From: Pseudomonas putida
GTDB taxonomy: Bacteria > Pseudomonadota > Gammaproteobacteria > Pseudomonadales > Pseudomonadaceae
Assembly: GCF_028682455.1 (NCBI RefSeq)
Contig: NZ_JANHLD010000001.1
Span: 868,001 to 932,000 of the forward strand
Reading direction: 5' to 3'
Length of the DNA: 64,000 bases
Each line of letters opens with the position of its first letter. Position 1 is the stretch's first letter. The notes under the pieces are model-generated. The model saw nothing but the letters and a program-made list of their open reading frames with translations. It did no database searches and was not told where the DNA came from. Both the position numbers and the translations under genes were made by a program. Of this stretch, positions 1 to 7,789 are shown piece after piece.

Positions 1-1005
1 GGCCTGCTGCCGACCTATGCGCAGATTGGCGCCACGGCACCGGTGCTGCTGGTCCTGTTGCGTATCGTCCAGGGTATTGCCGTGGGCGGGGAGTGGGGCG
101 GGGCGGTATTGATGGCCGGGGAACATGCCCCCAAGGGGCGGCGCAATTTCTTTGCCTCCTTCGCCCAGCTGGGCAGCCCGGCGGGCTTGATCCTGTCGCT
201 GCTGGCCTTCAGCGCTGTTACCCGCTTGCCCGAAGAAGACCTGATGAGTTGGGGCTGGCGCCTGCCGTTCCTGGCCAGTGCATTGCTGCTGCTGGTGGGC
301 CTGGCGATTCGCCTGGGGGTCAACGAGTCGCCGGAGTTCCTCGCCAGTCGTGAACAAGCCAGCAAGGCCAAGCGCAAGGAGCAGGCACCGGTGATGGAGG
401 TGCTGCGTACCGCCTGGCGCCCCCTGTTGCTGTGCATCGGCGCCAATACCCTGGGAATTGCCGGCGTGTACTTCACCAATACCTTCATGATCGCCTATAG
501 CACCCAGCAGTTGGCCTTGCCCCGCTCGTTGATCCTCGAGTGCCTGTTCGTGGTGGCGATCATCCAGTTCTGTATCCAGCCAATGGCCGCTTGGGTCGCG
601 GAAAAAATCGGTGCCACGCGATTCCTGTGCCTGGTGTCGCTGCTGGCGATGGCCTCGCCCTATCCGATGTTCGTGCTGGTCAGCTCCGGCGATGCGCCGC
701 TGATTATCGTCGGCATCGCCCTGGCGGTGATTTGCATGGCGTCGTTCTATGCGGTGATCGCCGGCTATGTCAGTGGCATGTTCGAAACCCGTGTGCGCTA
801 CACCGCGATCTCCTTGGCCTATCAGGTGTGTGGCGCAATTGCTGGCGGCCTGACGCCACTGGTGGGTACCTGGCTTGCGCACAAGTTCATTGGCCAATGG
901 TGGCCGATGGCAGTGTTCTACAGCGTGATTGCCGCCATTTCGCTGTTCTGCGTGCTGGCCCTGGCACGCCGCCATGCCGCCGCCCATCGCCTGGAAATGG
1001 CCTGA
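1..1005 (+). CDS. MFS transporter, metabolite:H+ symporter family (5' end outside window)
   Basis: The reading frame is open from the first base, so the gene begins upstream and only the last ~334 residues are present. The segment GGEWGGAVLMAGEH close to the visible start is a hallmark of the MHS branch of the major facilitator superfamily (relatives of ShiA, KgtP, ProP), which import organic acids or zwitterions with protons across the inner membrane. Roughly eight hydrophobic segments follow. It ends 27 bases before an amidase gene and probably forms one operon with it and the deacetylase, so it may import their substrate. Substrate is unknown. Confidence 0.88.
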   Translation, partial: GLLPTYAQIGATAPVLLVLLRIVQGIAVGGEWGGAVLMAGEHAPKGRRNFFASFAQLGSPAGLILSLLAFSAVTRLPEEDLMSWGWRLPFLASALLLLVGLAIRLGVNESPEFLASREQASKAKRKEQAPVMEVLRTAWRPLLLCIGANTLGIAGVYFTNTFMIAYSTQQLALPRSLILECLFVVAIIQFCIQPMAAWVAEKIGATRFLCLVSLLAMASPYPMFVLVSSGDAPLIIVGIALAVICMASFYAVIAGYVSGMFETRVRYTAISLAYQVCGAIAGGLTPLVGTWLAHKFIGQWWPMAVFYSVIAAISLFCVLALARRHAAAHRLEMA

Positions 1006-1032
1006 ATCTCAAAAAATCCTGGAGTAGCTGCG

Positions 1033-2262
1033 ATGTTGAAGAGCAACGGCGAACGCCTGTGGGCGAGCCTGATGGCCATGGCCGAAGTAGGCGCCACTGC
1101 CCGAGGTGGCAGCTGCCGCCTGGCCCTTAGTGAAGAAGACAAGGCCGGGCGCGCGCTGTTCGCCCATTGGTGCAGTGAGGCGGGGCTTACCCTGAGTGTC
1201 GACCCCATTGGCAACCTGTTTGCCCGTCGCCCGGGGGTTGATGCCCATGCGGCCCCGGTGATGATGGGCAGCCACCTCGACACCCAGCCTGAAGGCGGGC
1301 GCTTCGATGGCGTGTATGGCGTGCTGGCCGGTCTTGAGGTAGTGCGCAGCCTCAACGATTCGAAGATCCAGACGCAAAAGCCGCTGGAAATCGCGGTATG
1401 GACCAACGAGGAGGGCGCGCGCTTCACACCGGCCATGTTCGGTTCGGCGGTGTTCACCGGCAGCATGGAACTCGAGGACGCCCTGGCGGTGCGCGATGCC
1501 CAGGGGATCAGCGTCGCCGAGGCGCTGGAGCAGACCGGCTACGCCGGCAAACGCCCGTTGGGCGGGGCGGTGGATGCCTATTTCGAGGCGCATATCGAGC
1601 AGGGCCCGATCCTTGAAGACAACGCCAGGAGCATCGGTGTAGTCAGCGGCGGCCAGGCCATTCGCTGGCTCGATGTGCAGGTCGAGGGCATGGCTGCCCA
1701 CGCCGGCACTACGCCGATGCCGTTGCGTAAAGATGCCCTCTATGGCGCCGCACCGATGATCCAGGCCATCGAGCAACTGGCCAGCGATTTCGCGCCCCAG
1801 GGCCTGACCACGGTGGGCGAGCTGAGCATCGCCAAATCGTCGCGCAACACCATCCCCGGCTTGCTGCAGTTCACCGTCGACCTGCGTCACCACCACGACA
1901 GCGCCATCGAGGAAATGGAACGGCAGGTCGAGGCGCGCTTGCGGGCCATCGCCGCTGCGCGTGGCTTGAAGGTCACCATCGATCGCCACTGGGTCAGCCC
2001 GGCCACTCCCTTCGATGCCGACTGCGTGGCCGCGGTGCAGGCGGCGGTGGATGGCCTGGGATACACACAGCAAAGCATCGTCAGTGGTGCCGGTCACGAC
2101 GCGATCCTGCTGGCGCGCTACTGCCCGACGGCGATGGTGTTCATTCCGTGCGTGGGCGGCCTGAGCCACAACGAGGCCGAAGACGTGTTGCCCGAAGACG
2201 TGCGCCAGGGCGCCGACGTACTGCTCAACGCCGTGCTGGCGCGTGCCGGCCGGGTCGAATAA
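1033..2262 (+). CDS. M20-family Zn-dependent N-carbamoyl-amino-acid hydrolase / ureido amidohydrolase
   Basis: The 409-residue protein has the usual length for the hydantoinase/carbamoylase family (N-carbamoyl-L-amino acid hydrolase, beta-ureidopropionase, allantoate amidohydrolase). Visible metal-site motifs are GSHLDTQPEGG (His and Asp ligands), NEEGARF (Glu pair) and the late GAGHDA histidine; the dimerisation-domain motif AAHAGTTPMP is also present. It is cytosolic, without a signal peptide. Members cleave the ureido group to release ammonia, CO2 and an amino acid. Sequence alone does not separate the three activities. The spacing to both neighbours (27 and 10 bases) indicates an operon. 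Confidence 0.87.
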   Translation: MLKSNGERLWASLMAMAEVGATARGGSCRLALSEEDKAGRALFAHWCSEAGLTLSVDPIGNLFARRPGVDAHAAPVMMGSHLDTQPEGGRFDGVYGVLAGLEVVRSLNDSKIQTQKPLEIAVWTNEEGARFTPAMFGSAVFTGSMELEDALAVRDAQGISVAEALEQTGYAGKRPLGGAVDAYFEAHIEQGPILEDNARSIGVVSGGQAIRWLDVQVEGMAAHAGTTPMPLRKDALYGAAPMIQAIEQLASDFAPQGLTTVGELSIAKSSRNTIPGLLQFTVDLRHHHDSAIEEMERQVEARLRAIAAARGLKVTIDRHWVSPATPFDADCVAAVQAAVDGLGYTQQSIVSGAGHDAILLARYCPTAMVFIPCVGGLSHNEAEDVLPEDVRQGADVLLNAVLARAGRVE

Positions 2263-2272
2263 GGAGAAGCTC

Positions 2273-3319
2273 ATGCGTTGCTACTTTCACCCCGAACAAC
2301 TGCTCCACCATCCGCGCAGCTACTACTCCCGCGGCCAGATGCGTACCCCCCAGGAAGTGCCCGAGCGCGCCCAGCACCTGCTGCAGGCGGCCAGGCACCT
2401 GGGCTTGGAGATCGCCGAGCCAGTGGACGCGGGCCTGCAGCCGCTACTGGCGGTGCACGGCGCGCCCTATCTGACGTTCCTCGAGGAGGCCCACCGGCGC
2501 TGGAAGGAGGTGCCCGAAGACTGGGGCGATGAAGTGATGTCGAACATCTTCGTGCGCGAACCCAATGCCCTGCGCGGCATCCTCGCCCAGGCTGCCCGCT
2601 ACCTTGCCGACGGCAGTTGCCCGGTGGGTGAGCTGACCTGGCGCTCGGCCTACTGGTCGGCGCAAAGCGCGGTGGCCGGGGCCAGGGCGCTGCTCGATGG
2701 CGAGCCTGCCGCCTATGCCTTGTGCCGGCCACCAGGCCATCACGCTCGTGCCGAAGCCGCCGGTGGTTTCTGCTACCTGAACAACGCCGCCATTGCTGCC
2801 CAGGTGCTGCGCGAGCGATTCGGGCGAGTGGCGGTGCTGGACACCGACATGCACCACGGCCAGGGCATCCAGGAGATTTTCTACGACCGGGATGATGTGT
2901 TGTACGTCTCGGTGCATGGCGATCCCACCAACTTCTACCCCGGCGTGGCCGGCTTTGCCGACGAACGCGGCAATGGCGCCGGGGCCGGCTACAACCTGAA
3001 CCTGCCGATGGCCCACGGGGCCAGCGAAGCGGACTTTATCGAGCAACTGGACCTGGCCCTGGCCGCCGTGACGGACTTTGGCGCGCAGGTGCTGGTGCTG
3101 TCGCTGGGCTTCGACATCTTCGAGCTCGACCCGCAAAGCAAGGTCGCGGTCACCCGCGAAGGCTTCGCCACCCTGGGCGAGCGGATCCGCGGCCTGGGCG
3201 TGCCGTGCCTGATCGTGCAAGAGGGCGGTTATCACCTGGAAAGCCTGGAGGACAACGCACGGGCGTTTTTCGTCGAACCCTCGGTATGGCGAATTCAGAG
3301 CCGCATCGCCAACCGCTGA
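2273..3319 (+). CDS. histone deacetylase-like amidohydrolase (acetylpolyamine amidohydrolase type)
   Basis: The 348-residue protein is of the arginase/deacetylase fold. PPGHHARAEAAGGFCYLNN contains the paired active-site histidines, VLDTDMHHGQG supplies the zinc-binding Asp and His, and LGFDIFELDP supplies the second zinc Asp; the GG-Y motif near the end (EGGYHLE) carries the catalytic Tyr. Bacterial relatives of this length deacetylate acetylated polyamines such as N-acetylputrescine or acetylcadaverine. The start at 2273 is preceded by AAGGAG ten bases upstream. With the preceding amidase and MHS transporter it suggests use of acetylated or carbamoylated amines as nitrogen or carbon source. 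Confidence 0.87.
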   Translation: MRCYFHPEQLLHHPRSYYSRGQMRTPQEVPERAQHLLQAARHLGLEIAEPVDAGLQPLLAVHGAPYLTFLEEAHRRWKEVPEDWGDEVMSNIFVREPNALRGILAQAARYLADGSCPVGELTWRSAYWSAQSAVAGARALLDGEPAAYALCRPPGHHARAEAAGGFCYLNNAAIAAQVLRERFGRVAVLDTDMHHGQGIQEIFYDRDDVLYVSVHGDPTNFYPGVAGFADERGNGAGAGYNLNLPMAHGASEADFIEQLDLALAAVTDFGAQVLVLSLGFDIFELDPQSKVAVTREGFATLGERIRGLGVPCLIVQEGGYHLESLEDNARAFFVEPSVWRIQSRIANR

Positions 3320-3394
3320 TCCGCTCCCGCGCCCCCGGTTGTGCGACGGGCTACGATGAAGGGTTGCTACTACCCTACCGTGGGAGATTCGGCC

Positions 3395-4150
3395 ATGAAA
3401 GTCGTCGTGATCGGGGGCACCGGTCTGATCGGTGCCCAACTGTGCAACAACCTGCGCGCCAAGGGACACGCAGTGCTGGCCGCGTCACCGAGGACTGGCG
3501 TCGATGCCCTCACCGGCGAAGGTCTGGACAAGGCGCTGCAAGGCGCCGAAGTAGTGGTCGATGTGTCCAACTCACCGTCGTTCGAGGATGCCGCGGCGCT
3601 GTCGTTCTTCGAAACCTGCGGGCGCAACCTGTTTGCCGCCGAGAAGACGGCAGGCGTGGGCCACCACGTAGCGCTGTCGGTGGTCGGCACCGAGCGCATG
3701 CTCGACAGCGGGTACTTTCGCGCCAAGCTGGCCCAGGAAGAACTGATCAAGCAGTCGGGGGTGCCCTACACCATCCTGCGGGCCACGCAGTTTTTCGAGT
3801 TCATGGCGGGCATTGCGTATTCCGGCGCGGAAGGCAACCGGGTGCGCCTGACCAACGCCGCCTTGCAGCCGGTGGCGTCCGCCGATGTCGCCCTGGCCCT
3901 GGCCGACATTGCCGAGCAGGTCCCGGCCAACCGCACCCTGGAAGTCGCCGGTCCCGAGCGGTTGCCGTTGGTGGAGTTTGTGCGCACCTACCTGCAGTAC
4001 AACCACGACTCTCGCGAAGTCATCACCGATCCCCAGGCCACCTACTTCGGCGCCCCCATCGACGACCGCTCGCTGACGCCCGATGAGGGTGCGCGTCTTG
4101 GCGCCATTCATTTCCAGACCTGGCTGAAAACCACCTCCGTTCAACGCTGA
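3395..4150 (+). CDS. NAD(P)-binding NmrA-like atypical short-chain dehydrogenase
   Basis: The 251-residue protein opens with VVVIGGTGLIG, the GxxGxxG Rossmann fingerprint, which fixes the start at 3395 rather than at upstream ATGs. It lacks the YxxxK catalytic pair of classical short-chain dehydrogenases; the central segment around YFRAKLAQEELIKQSG and the phrase PYTILRATQFFEF are characteristic of NmrA/NAD(P)H-binding sensor-like proteins often annotated as NAD-dependent epimerase-like. Cytosolic. It is followed 22 bases later by a periplasmic cupin, and the two are probably cotranscribed. The reaction, if any, is unknown. Confidence 0.82.
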   Translation: MKVVVIGGTGLIGAQLCNNLRAKGHAVLAASPRTGVDALTGEGLDKALQGAEVVVDVSNSPSFEDAAALSFFETCGRNLFAAEKTAGVGHHVALSVVGTERMLDSGYFRAKLAQEELIKQSGVPYTILRATQFFEFMAGIAYSGAEGNRVRLTNAALQPVASADVALALADIAEQVPANRTLEVAGPERLPLVEFVRTYLQYNHDSREVITDPQATYFGAPIDDRSLTPDEGARLGAIHFQTWLKTTSVQR

Positions 4151-4172
4151 TACACAGGACCAGGAGAGCGAC

Positions 4173-4577
4173 ATGCGCATCCAGCCTTTGATCATGCTTG
4201 TACCCTTGATGAGCGTCATGAGCGTTCATGCCCAGCCCCCCGGCGCGCCCCCGCCCAGCGTCAAACCCGTGATGACCCAAGCGCTGCCCGACTATCCCGG
4301 CAAGGAAGTGTTGATCCTGGAAGTCGAGTACCCGCCAGGCGGCGCCGATCCCGTGCATCGCCATGACGCCCACGGGTTTGTCTACGTGCTGGAAGGCTCG
4401 GTGGTCATGGGCGTGAAGGGCGGCAAGGAAGTTACCCTCATGCCGGGTCAGAGCTTTCATGAGGGCCCGGCCGACATCCACACCGTGGGCCGCAATGCCA
4501 GCCAGAGCGAGCCGGCCAAGTTCGTGGTGTTCCTGCTCAAGGATGTGAACAAGGCGGCGGTACTGCCGGCGCAGTGA
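4173..4577 (+). CDS. periplasmic cupin-domain protein
   Basis: The 134-residue protein has an N-terminal signal peptide (MRIQPLIMLVPLMSVMSVHA, likely cut after AQ) followed by a single cupin_2 barrel. The metal-binding cupin motif 1 is visible as HRHDAHGFVYVLEG and motif 2 as PGQSFHEGPADIH. The usual role of such small exported cupins is unknown; some bind metals or small acids. It is downstream of the NmrA-like gene and ends 5 bases before the convergent sensor kinase stop codon. Confidence 0.82.
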   Translation: MRIQPLIMLVPLMSVMSVHAQPPGAPPPSVKPVMTQALPDYPGKEVLILEVEYPPGGADPVHRHDAHGFVYVLEGSVVMGVKGGKEVTLMPGQSFHEGPADIHTVGRNASQSEPAKFVVFLLKDVNKAAVLPAQ

Positions 4578-4582
4578 GCTGG

Positions 4583-5908
4583 TCAAGTGCGAGGGTTCGC
4601 TCGCCGGGAAGGTAGTTCTACCTGTGCGCACAGGCCGCCACCGGGCCGGTTGCTCAAGGTCAGGGTGCCGCCGATGGCCTGGGTCAGTTGCTGGGCGATG
4701 GCCAGGCCCAGGCCGGTGCCGCCGGTGGTGCGGTTGCGCGAGCCTTCGACGCGGTAAAAGGGCTTGAGCACTTCATCGAGCTCTTCGGCGGGAATGCCGG
4801 GGCCGTCGTCCAGCACCCGGATCACCGAGCTGTCGTCGGTACCCGCCACCACTTCCAGGTGTGCGGCGCCGGCGAACTTCAGGGCGTTGTCGATCAGGTT
4901 TGCCAGCACCCGGCGCAAGGCATGGGGGCGGGTGTCGATGACCGCGCCCGTGGTTGCCCCCAGCGCGACCTGCTGGCCGCTGTCCTGGTAGTCGAGCACC
5001 AGGCTGTCGAGCAGGGCGTCCAGGTTGACCCGGCAGCGGGCCTCGGTGCTGCCGTCGATGCTGCGGGCATAGGCCACGCCCTCGCGCACCAGGTGCTCCA
5101 TGGCTTCGAGGTCGCTCCACAGTTTGTCTTTTTCGTGGGAGGGGTCCATCACCTCGACCCGCAGCTTCATGCGTGTGATCGGGGTTTGCAGGTCGTGGGA
5201 AATCGCGGCCAGCAGTTGCATGCGCTCCTTGAGATAAGCGGCGATCCGCGCCTGCAATGAGTTGAACGCCACTGCGGCGTACTGCACTTCTCGCGGCCCG
5301 CGTTCTTCCAGTCGCGGGCCCGGCACGTTGGGGTCGAGGCTGTCCACCGCCTTGGCCAGGCGGGTCAGCGGGCTGATGGCAGTCTTGACGGCAAGCCAGG
5401 TGCAGAGCAGAAGCACCAGCAACTGGATCACCAGCACCACCGGCAACCAGGTCGACAAAGGCACTGTGGTCGGGGTGACGTCCACGGTCAGCGGCTCGCC
5501 GTCGGCCAGGCGCAGGTGCACCTGGAAGTGTGGGCGCGGGCCGGGAATGCTCTGGTAGTCGAGAATGTAGTGGCCGCCGATGGCCTTGTCGATGGACTGT
5601 GCGGCCATCGGCGCATCGTTCAGCTTCAGGGGCTGGCCCGGTTCGCCGCCATCGAGCCGATAGCGGTAGTTGTGTCGTTCCAGGCGTGGCAACCAGGCTT
5701 CGCGTTCCGCCGCAGGCAGGCGCTCGAGTATGGCCACCGAGGTCGATACATCGAGCTCCAGATTGCCCAGCATCATCGAGCGTGCGCTGACATAGCGCTC
5801 ATAGAACTGGAAGCTGAACGACAGCCCATAGGCCAGCACCAGCCCGGTGAAAAAGATCAGCGCCAGGCGCGAGGCCAGGGTGCGCGGCCAGCGCAGGGGA
5901 GCGCTCAT
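4583..5908 (-). CDS. two-component sensor histidine kinase
   Basis: The 441-residue inner-membrane kinase has one transmembrane segment near residues 13-34, a periplasmic domain of roughly 125 residues, a second transmembrane segment near 160-180, a HAMP linker, the HisKA box AISHDLQTPITRMK with the phospho-acceptor His near residue 238, and a HATPase domain (NLIDNALKFA N-box, DDGPGIP G1 box, TGGTGLGLAIA G2 box). Overall architecture is that of EnvZ/RstB-type kinases. The start at 5908 overlaps the regulator stop codon by four bases (ATGA), so it is translationally coupled to the upstream response regulator. The signal is not evident. Confidence 0.92.
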   Translation of the reverse strand: MSAPLRWPRTLASRLALIFFTGLVLAYGLSFSFQFYERYVSARSMMLGNLELDVSTSVAILERLPAAEREAWLPRLERHNYRYRLDGGEPGQPLKLNDAPMAAQSIDKAIGGHYILDYQSIPGPRPHFQVHLRLADGEPLTVDVTPTTVPLSTWLPVVLVIQLLVLLLCTWLAVKTAISPLTRLAKAVDSLDPNVPGPRLEERGPREVQYAAVAFNSLQARIAAYLKERMQLLAAISHDLQTPITRMKLRVEVMDPSHEKDKLWSDLEAMEHLVREGVAYARSIDGSTEARCRVNLDALLDSLVLDYQDSGQQVALGATTGAVIDTRPHALRRVLANLIDNALKFAGAAHLEVVAGTDDSSVIRVLDDGPGIPAEELDEVLKPFYRVEGSRNRTTGGTGLGLAIAQQLTQAIGGTLTLSNRPGGGLCAQVELPSRRANPRT

Positions 5909-6645
5909 GGCTGGGCCTCGACCCGTTGCACTGCCAGCGAGAACACATAACCCTCGCTGCGTACCGTCTTGATATAGGCCGGTTCGCGGGCGTCGTCCTG
6001 CAAGCGTTGGCGCAGGCGGCTGACCAGCAGGTCGATGGAGCGGTCGAACACGTCCGCCTCGCGGCCTTGGGTGAGGTTGAGCAATTGTTCGCGGCTGAGT
6101 ACCCGTTGCGGATGGTCGAGAAATACCCGCAGCAGACGGTACTCGGCACCACTCAAGGCCACCAGGGTGCCGTCGGCGTCGAGCAGGTGGCGCGCGGTGG
6201 TGTCCAGGCGCCAATGGCCGAACCCGATCAGCCGGCTGCTTTCGCTGATGCTCAGGTTGGGTGGCAGCATGCGTGTGCGACGCAGCACGGCGTTGATCCG
6301 CGCCAGCAGTTCGCGGGCCGAGAAGGGTTTGCTGAGGTAGTCGTCGGCGCCCATTTCCAGGCCGATGATGCGGTCGGTTTCATCGTTGCGTGCGGTCAAC
6401 ATCAACACCGGGGTGGCCTTGTGCTTGCTGGCGCGTAGCTCGCGACACAGCAGCAGGCCGTCATCGCCGGGCATCATGATGTCCAGCACGATCAGATCGA
6501 CCGCATTGGCTTCCAGGAAGGCACGCATTTGCCGGCCATCGGCGACGATGCTGGTGCGCAGGCCGTTCTTCTTCAGGTAGTTGCCGACCAACTCCCTGAT
6601 TTCACGATCGTCATCGACGATCAGTACGTGGTCGACATGGTCCAT
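5905..6645 (-). CDS. OmpR-family response regulator
   Basis: The 246-residue regulator has a receiver domain (DDD acidic pocket at residues 11-13, phospho-acceptor Asp55 in LIVLDIMMPG, conserved Lys in LSKPF) and a C-terminal winged-helix DNA-binding domain (LSREQLL and YIKTVRSEGYVF). The start at 6645 is the Met directly before the receiver domain. It is the first gene of the pair with the overlapping kinase. It is divergent from a DUF2790 gene across a 224-base region that carries a dyad at 6724-6746, a candidate target. Confidence 0.92.
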   Translation of the reverse strand: MDHVDHVLIVDDDREIRELVGNYLKKNGLRTSIVADGRQMRAFLEANAVDLIVLDIMMPGDDGLLLCRELRASKHKATPVLMLTARNDETDRIIGLEMGADDYLSKPFSARELLARINAVLRRTRMLPPNLSISESSRLIGFGHWRLDTTARHLLDADGTLVALSGAEYRLLRVFLDHPQRVLSREQLLNLTQGREADVFDRSIDLLVSRLRQRLQDDAREPAYIKTVRSEGYVFSLAVQRVEAQP

Positions 6646-6723
6646 GCCGGGCTCCTGTTCAAGGGTTCTGGCGCCAGTGTATCGAGCCCCGTGGCGGCTG
6701 CCTGCCGGGGTTTGTATTGCAGT

Positions 6724-6746
6724 GTATCTGCAACGGCTACAGATAC
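6724..6746. promoter_or_regulatory. inverted repeat in the regulator/DUF2790 divergent region
   Basis: GTATCTG and CAGATAC form a perfect 7-base dyad with a 9-base spacer. It lies 79 bases upstream of the response-regulator start and 123 bases upstream of the DUF2790 start, a sensible place for an operator of the adjacent two-component system. The sequence shows only the symmetry; binding is inferred. Confidence 0.4.
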
Positions 6747-6869
6747 CTGGTGAGGCAATGCGGCGGTTTGCAGACACATCGGCGATACCTTGCGCGCTTC
6801 AAATAAGTCTCGACGGGGAGGGCTGTTCCTCTTCGGCAAACGGTGACGTGTTCACCCGGGAGACTCGAC

Positions 6870-7136
6870 ATGACCCTCAAGACCCTGGCCCGTATCGGCC
6901 TGTTTGCCACCCTTGGCCTGGGTGCGCTCAGCGCCTTTGCCGGCACTGGCGTACCGGTGCAGCGCTACCATTACGGTCAGCAACTGGATGTGCAGAAAGT
7001 GTTGGCTGTGCATGAAGACAACGCCCGAGGCTGTGGCGTGACCACCGCGCAGATGGATTACCTCGATTCCCACGGCCAGCCGCGCAGCGTGCAGTACCAG
7101 ACCTACACCACCAATGGCTGCCACGAAGGCGGCTAA
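6870..7136 (+). CDS. small exported DUF2790 protein
   Basis: The 88-residue protein has a signal peptide (MTLKTLARIGLFATLGLG..., cleavage expected after SAFA) followed by the DUF2790 core: VQRYHYGQQLDVQKVLAV, a first Cys in GCGVTTAQMDYLD and a second in TNGCHEGG. DUF2790 proteins are abundant in Pseudomonas, periplasmic or secreted, and of unknown function. Many sit next to two-component systems, as here. A GGGAG ribosome site at 6858-6862 supports the start. It is followed 23 bases later by a redoxin, likely in the same transcript. Confidence 0.83.
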   Translation: MTLKTLARIGLFATLGLGALSAFAGTGVPVQRYHYGQQLDVQKVLAVHEDNARGCGVTTAQMDYLDSHGQPRSVQYQTYTTNGCHEGG

Positions 7137-7159
7137 GCCCCCACAAGGAGTGATGGTCC

Positions 7160-7768
7160 ATGCCAATGAAAACTACGCTGGGTGGCGCCTTGCGCCGCCT
7201 CACCCCCACACGGCGCAGGGTCGGCATTGCCATGGTGCTGACCGGTGTCCTGGCGGTCCTGGGCGGGCGGTTGTTCGCCGACAGCAGGCAACTGGACAGC
7301 CTGGGGCCGATGCCGCCCTTGAGTGGCGCGGTGCAGTGGCTCAATTCGCCACCCCTGGACCGCGAGGCACTCAAGGGCAAGGTGGTGCTGGTGGACTTCT
7401 GGACCTACGACTGCATCAACTGCCGGCGCAGTCTGCCGCATGTGAACAGCTGGGCCAAACGGTACGCGGATCAGGGCCTGGTGGTGGTCGGCGTGCATAC
7501 GCCGGAGTACGACTATGAAAACGACATCGACAACGTACGGGAGCAGGTGGCCAGGTTGGGCATCGAATACCCGGTCGCCATCGACAATCGCTATGCGATC
7601 TGGAATGCCTTCGCCAATCAGTTCTGGCCGGCGCATTACTTTGTCGATGCAAGCGGGCAGGTGCGCTACGTGCACTTCGGTGAAGGGGCGTATGCCGAGC
7701 AGGAACAAGTGATCCAGCAGCTGCTGGCCGAGCGCGGGCATGCCCCGCGACCCGATGCGACCGAGTGA
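7160..7768 (+). CDS. TlpA-like membrane-anchored thioredoxin-fold protein
   Basis: The 202-residue protein has an N-terminal hydrophobic anchor (VGIAMVLTGVLAVLGG) and a periplasmic thioredoxin fold with the redox motif CINC in DFWTYDCINCRRS. The WTYDCINC signature resembles the C-terminal redoxin domain of DipZ/CcdA-fusion proteins. A cis-Pro region is present near FWPAHYFVD. It probably reduces or forms disulfides in exported proteins; the two-Cys DUF2790 partner is one possible substrate (inference). AAGGAG nine bases upstream supports 7160; an in-frame Met two codons later is also possible. Confidence 0.83.
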   Translation: MPMKTTLGGALRRLTPTRRRVGIAMVLTGVLAVLGGRLFADSRQLDSLGPMPPLSGAVQWLNSPPLDREALKGKVVLVDFWTYDCINCRRSLPHVNSWAKRYADQGLVVVGVHTPEYDYENDIDNVREQVARLGIEYPVAIDNRYAIWNAFANQFWPAHYFVDASGQVRYVHFGEGAYAEQEQVIQQLLAERGHAPRPDATE

Positions 7769-7789
7769 ATGCAGCCGCCGGGCATTGGG

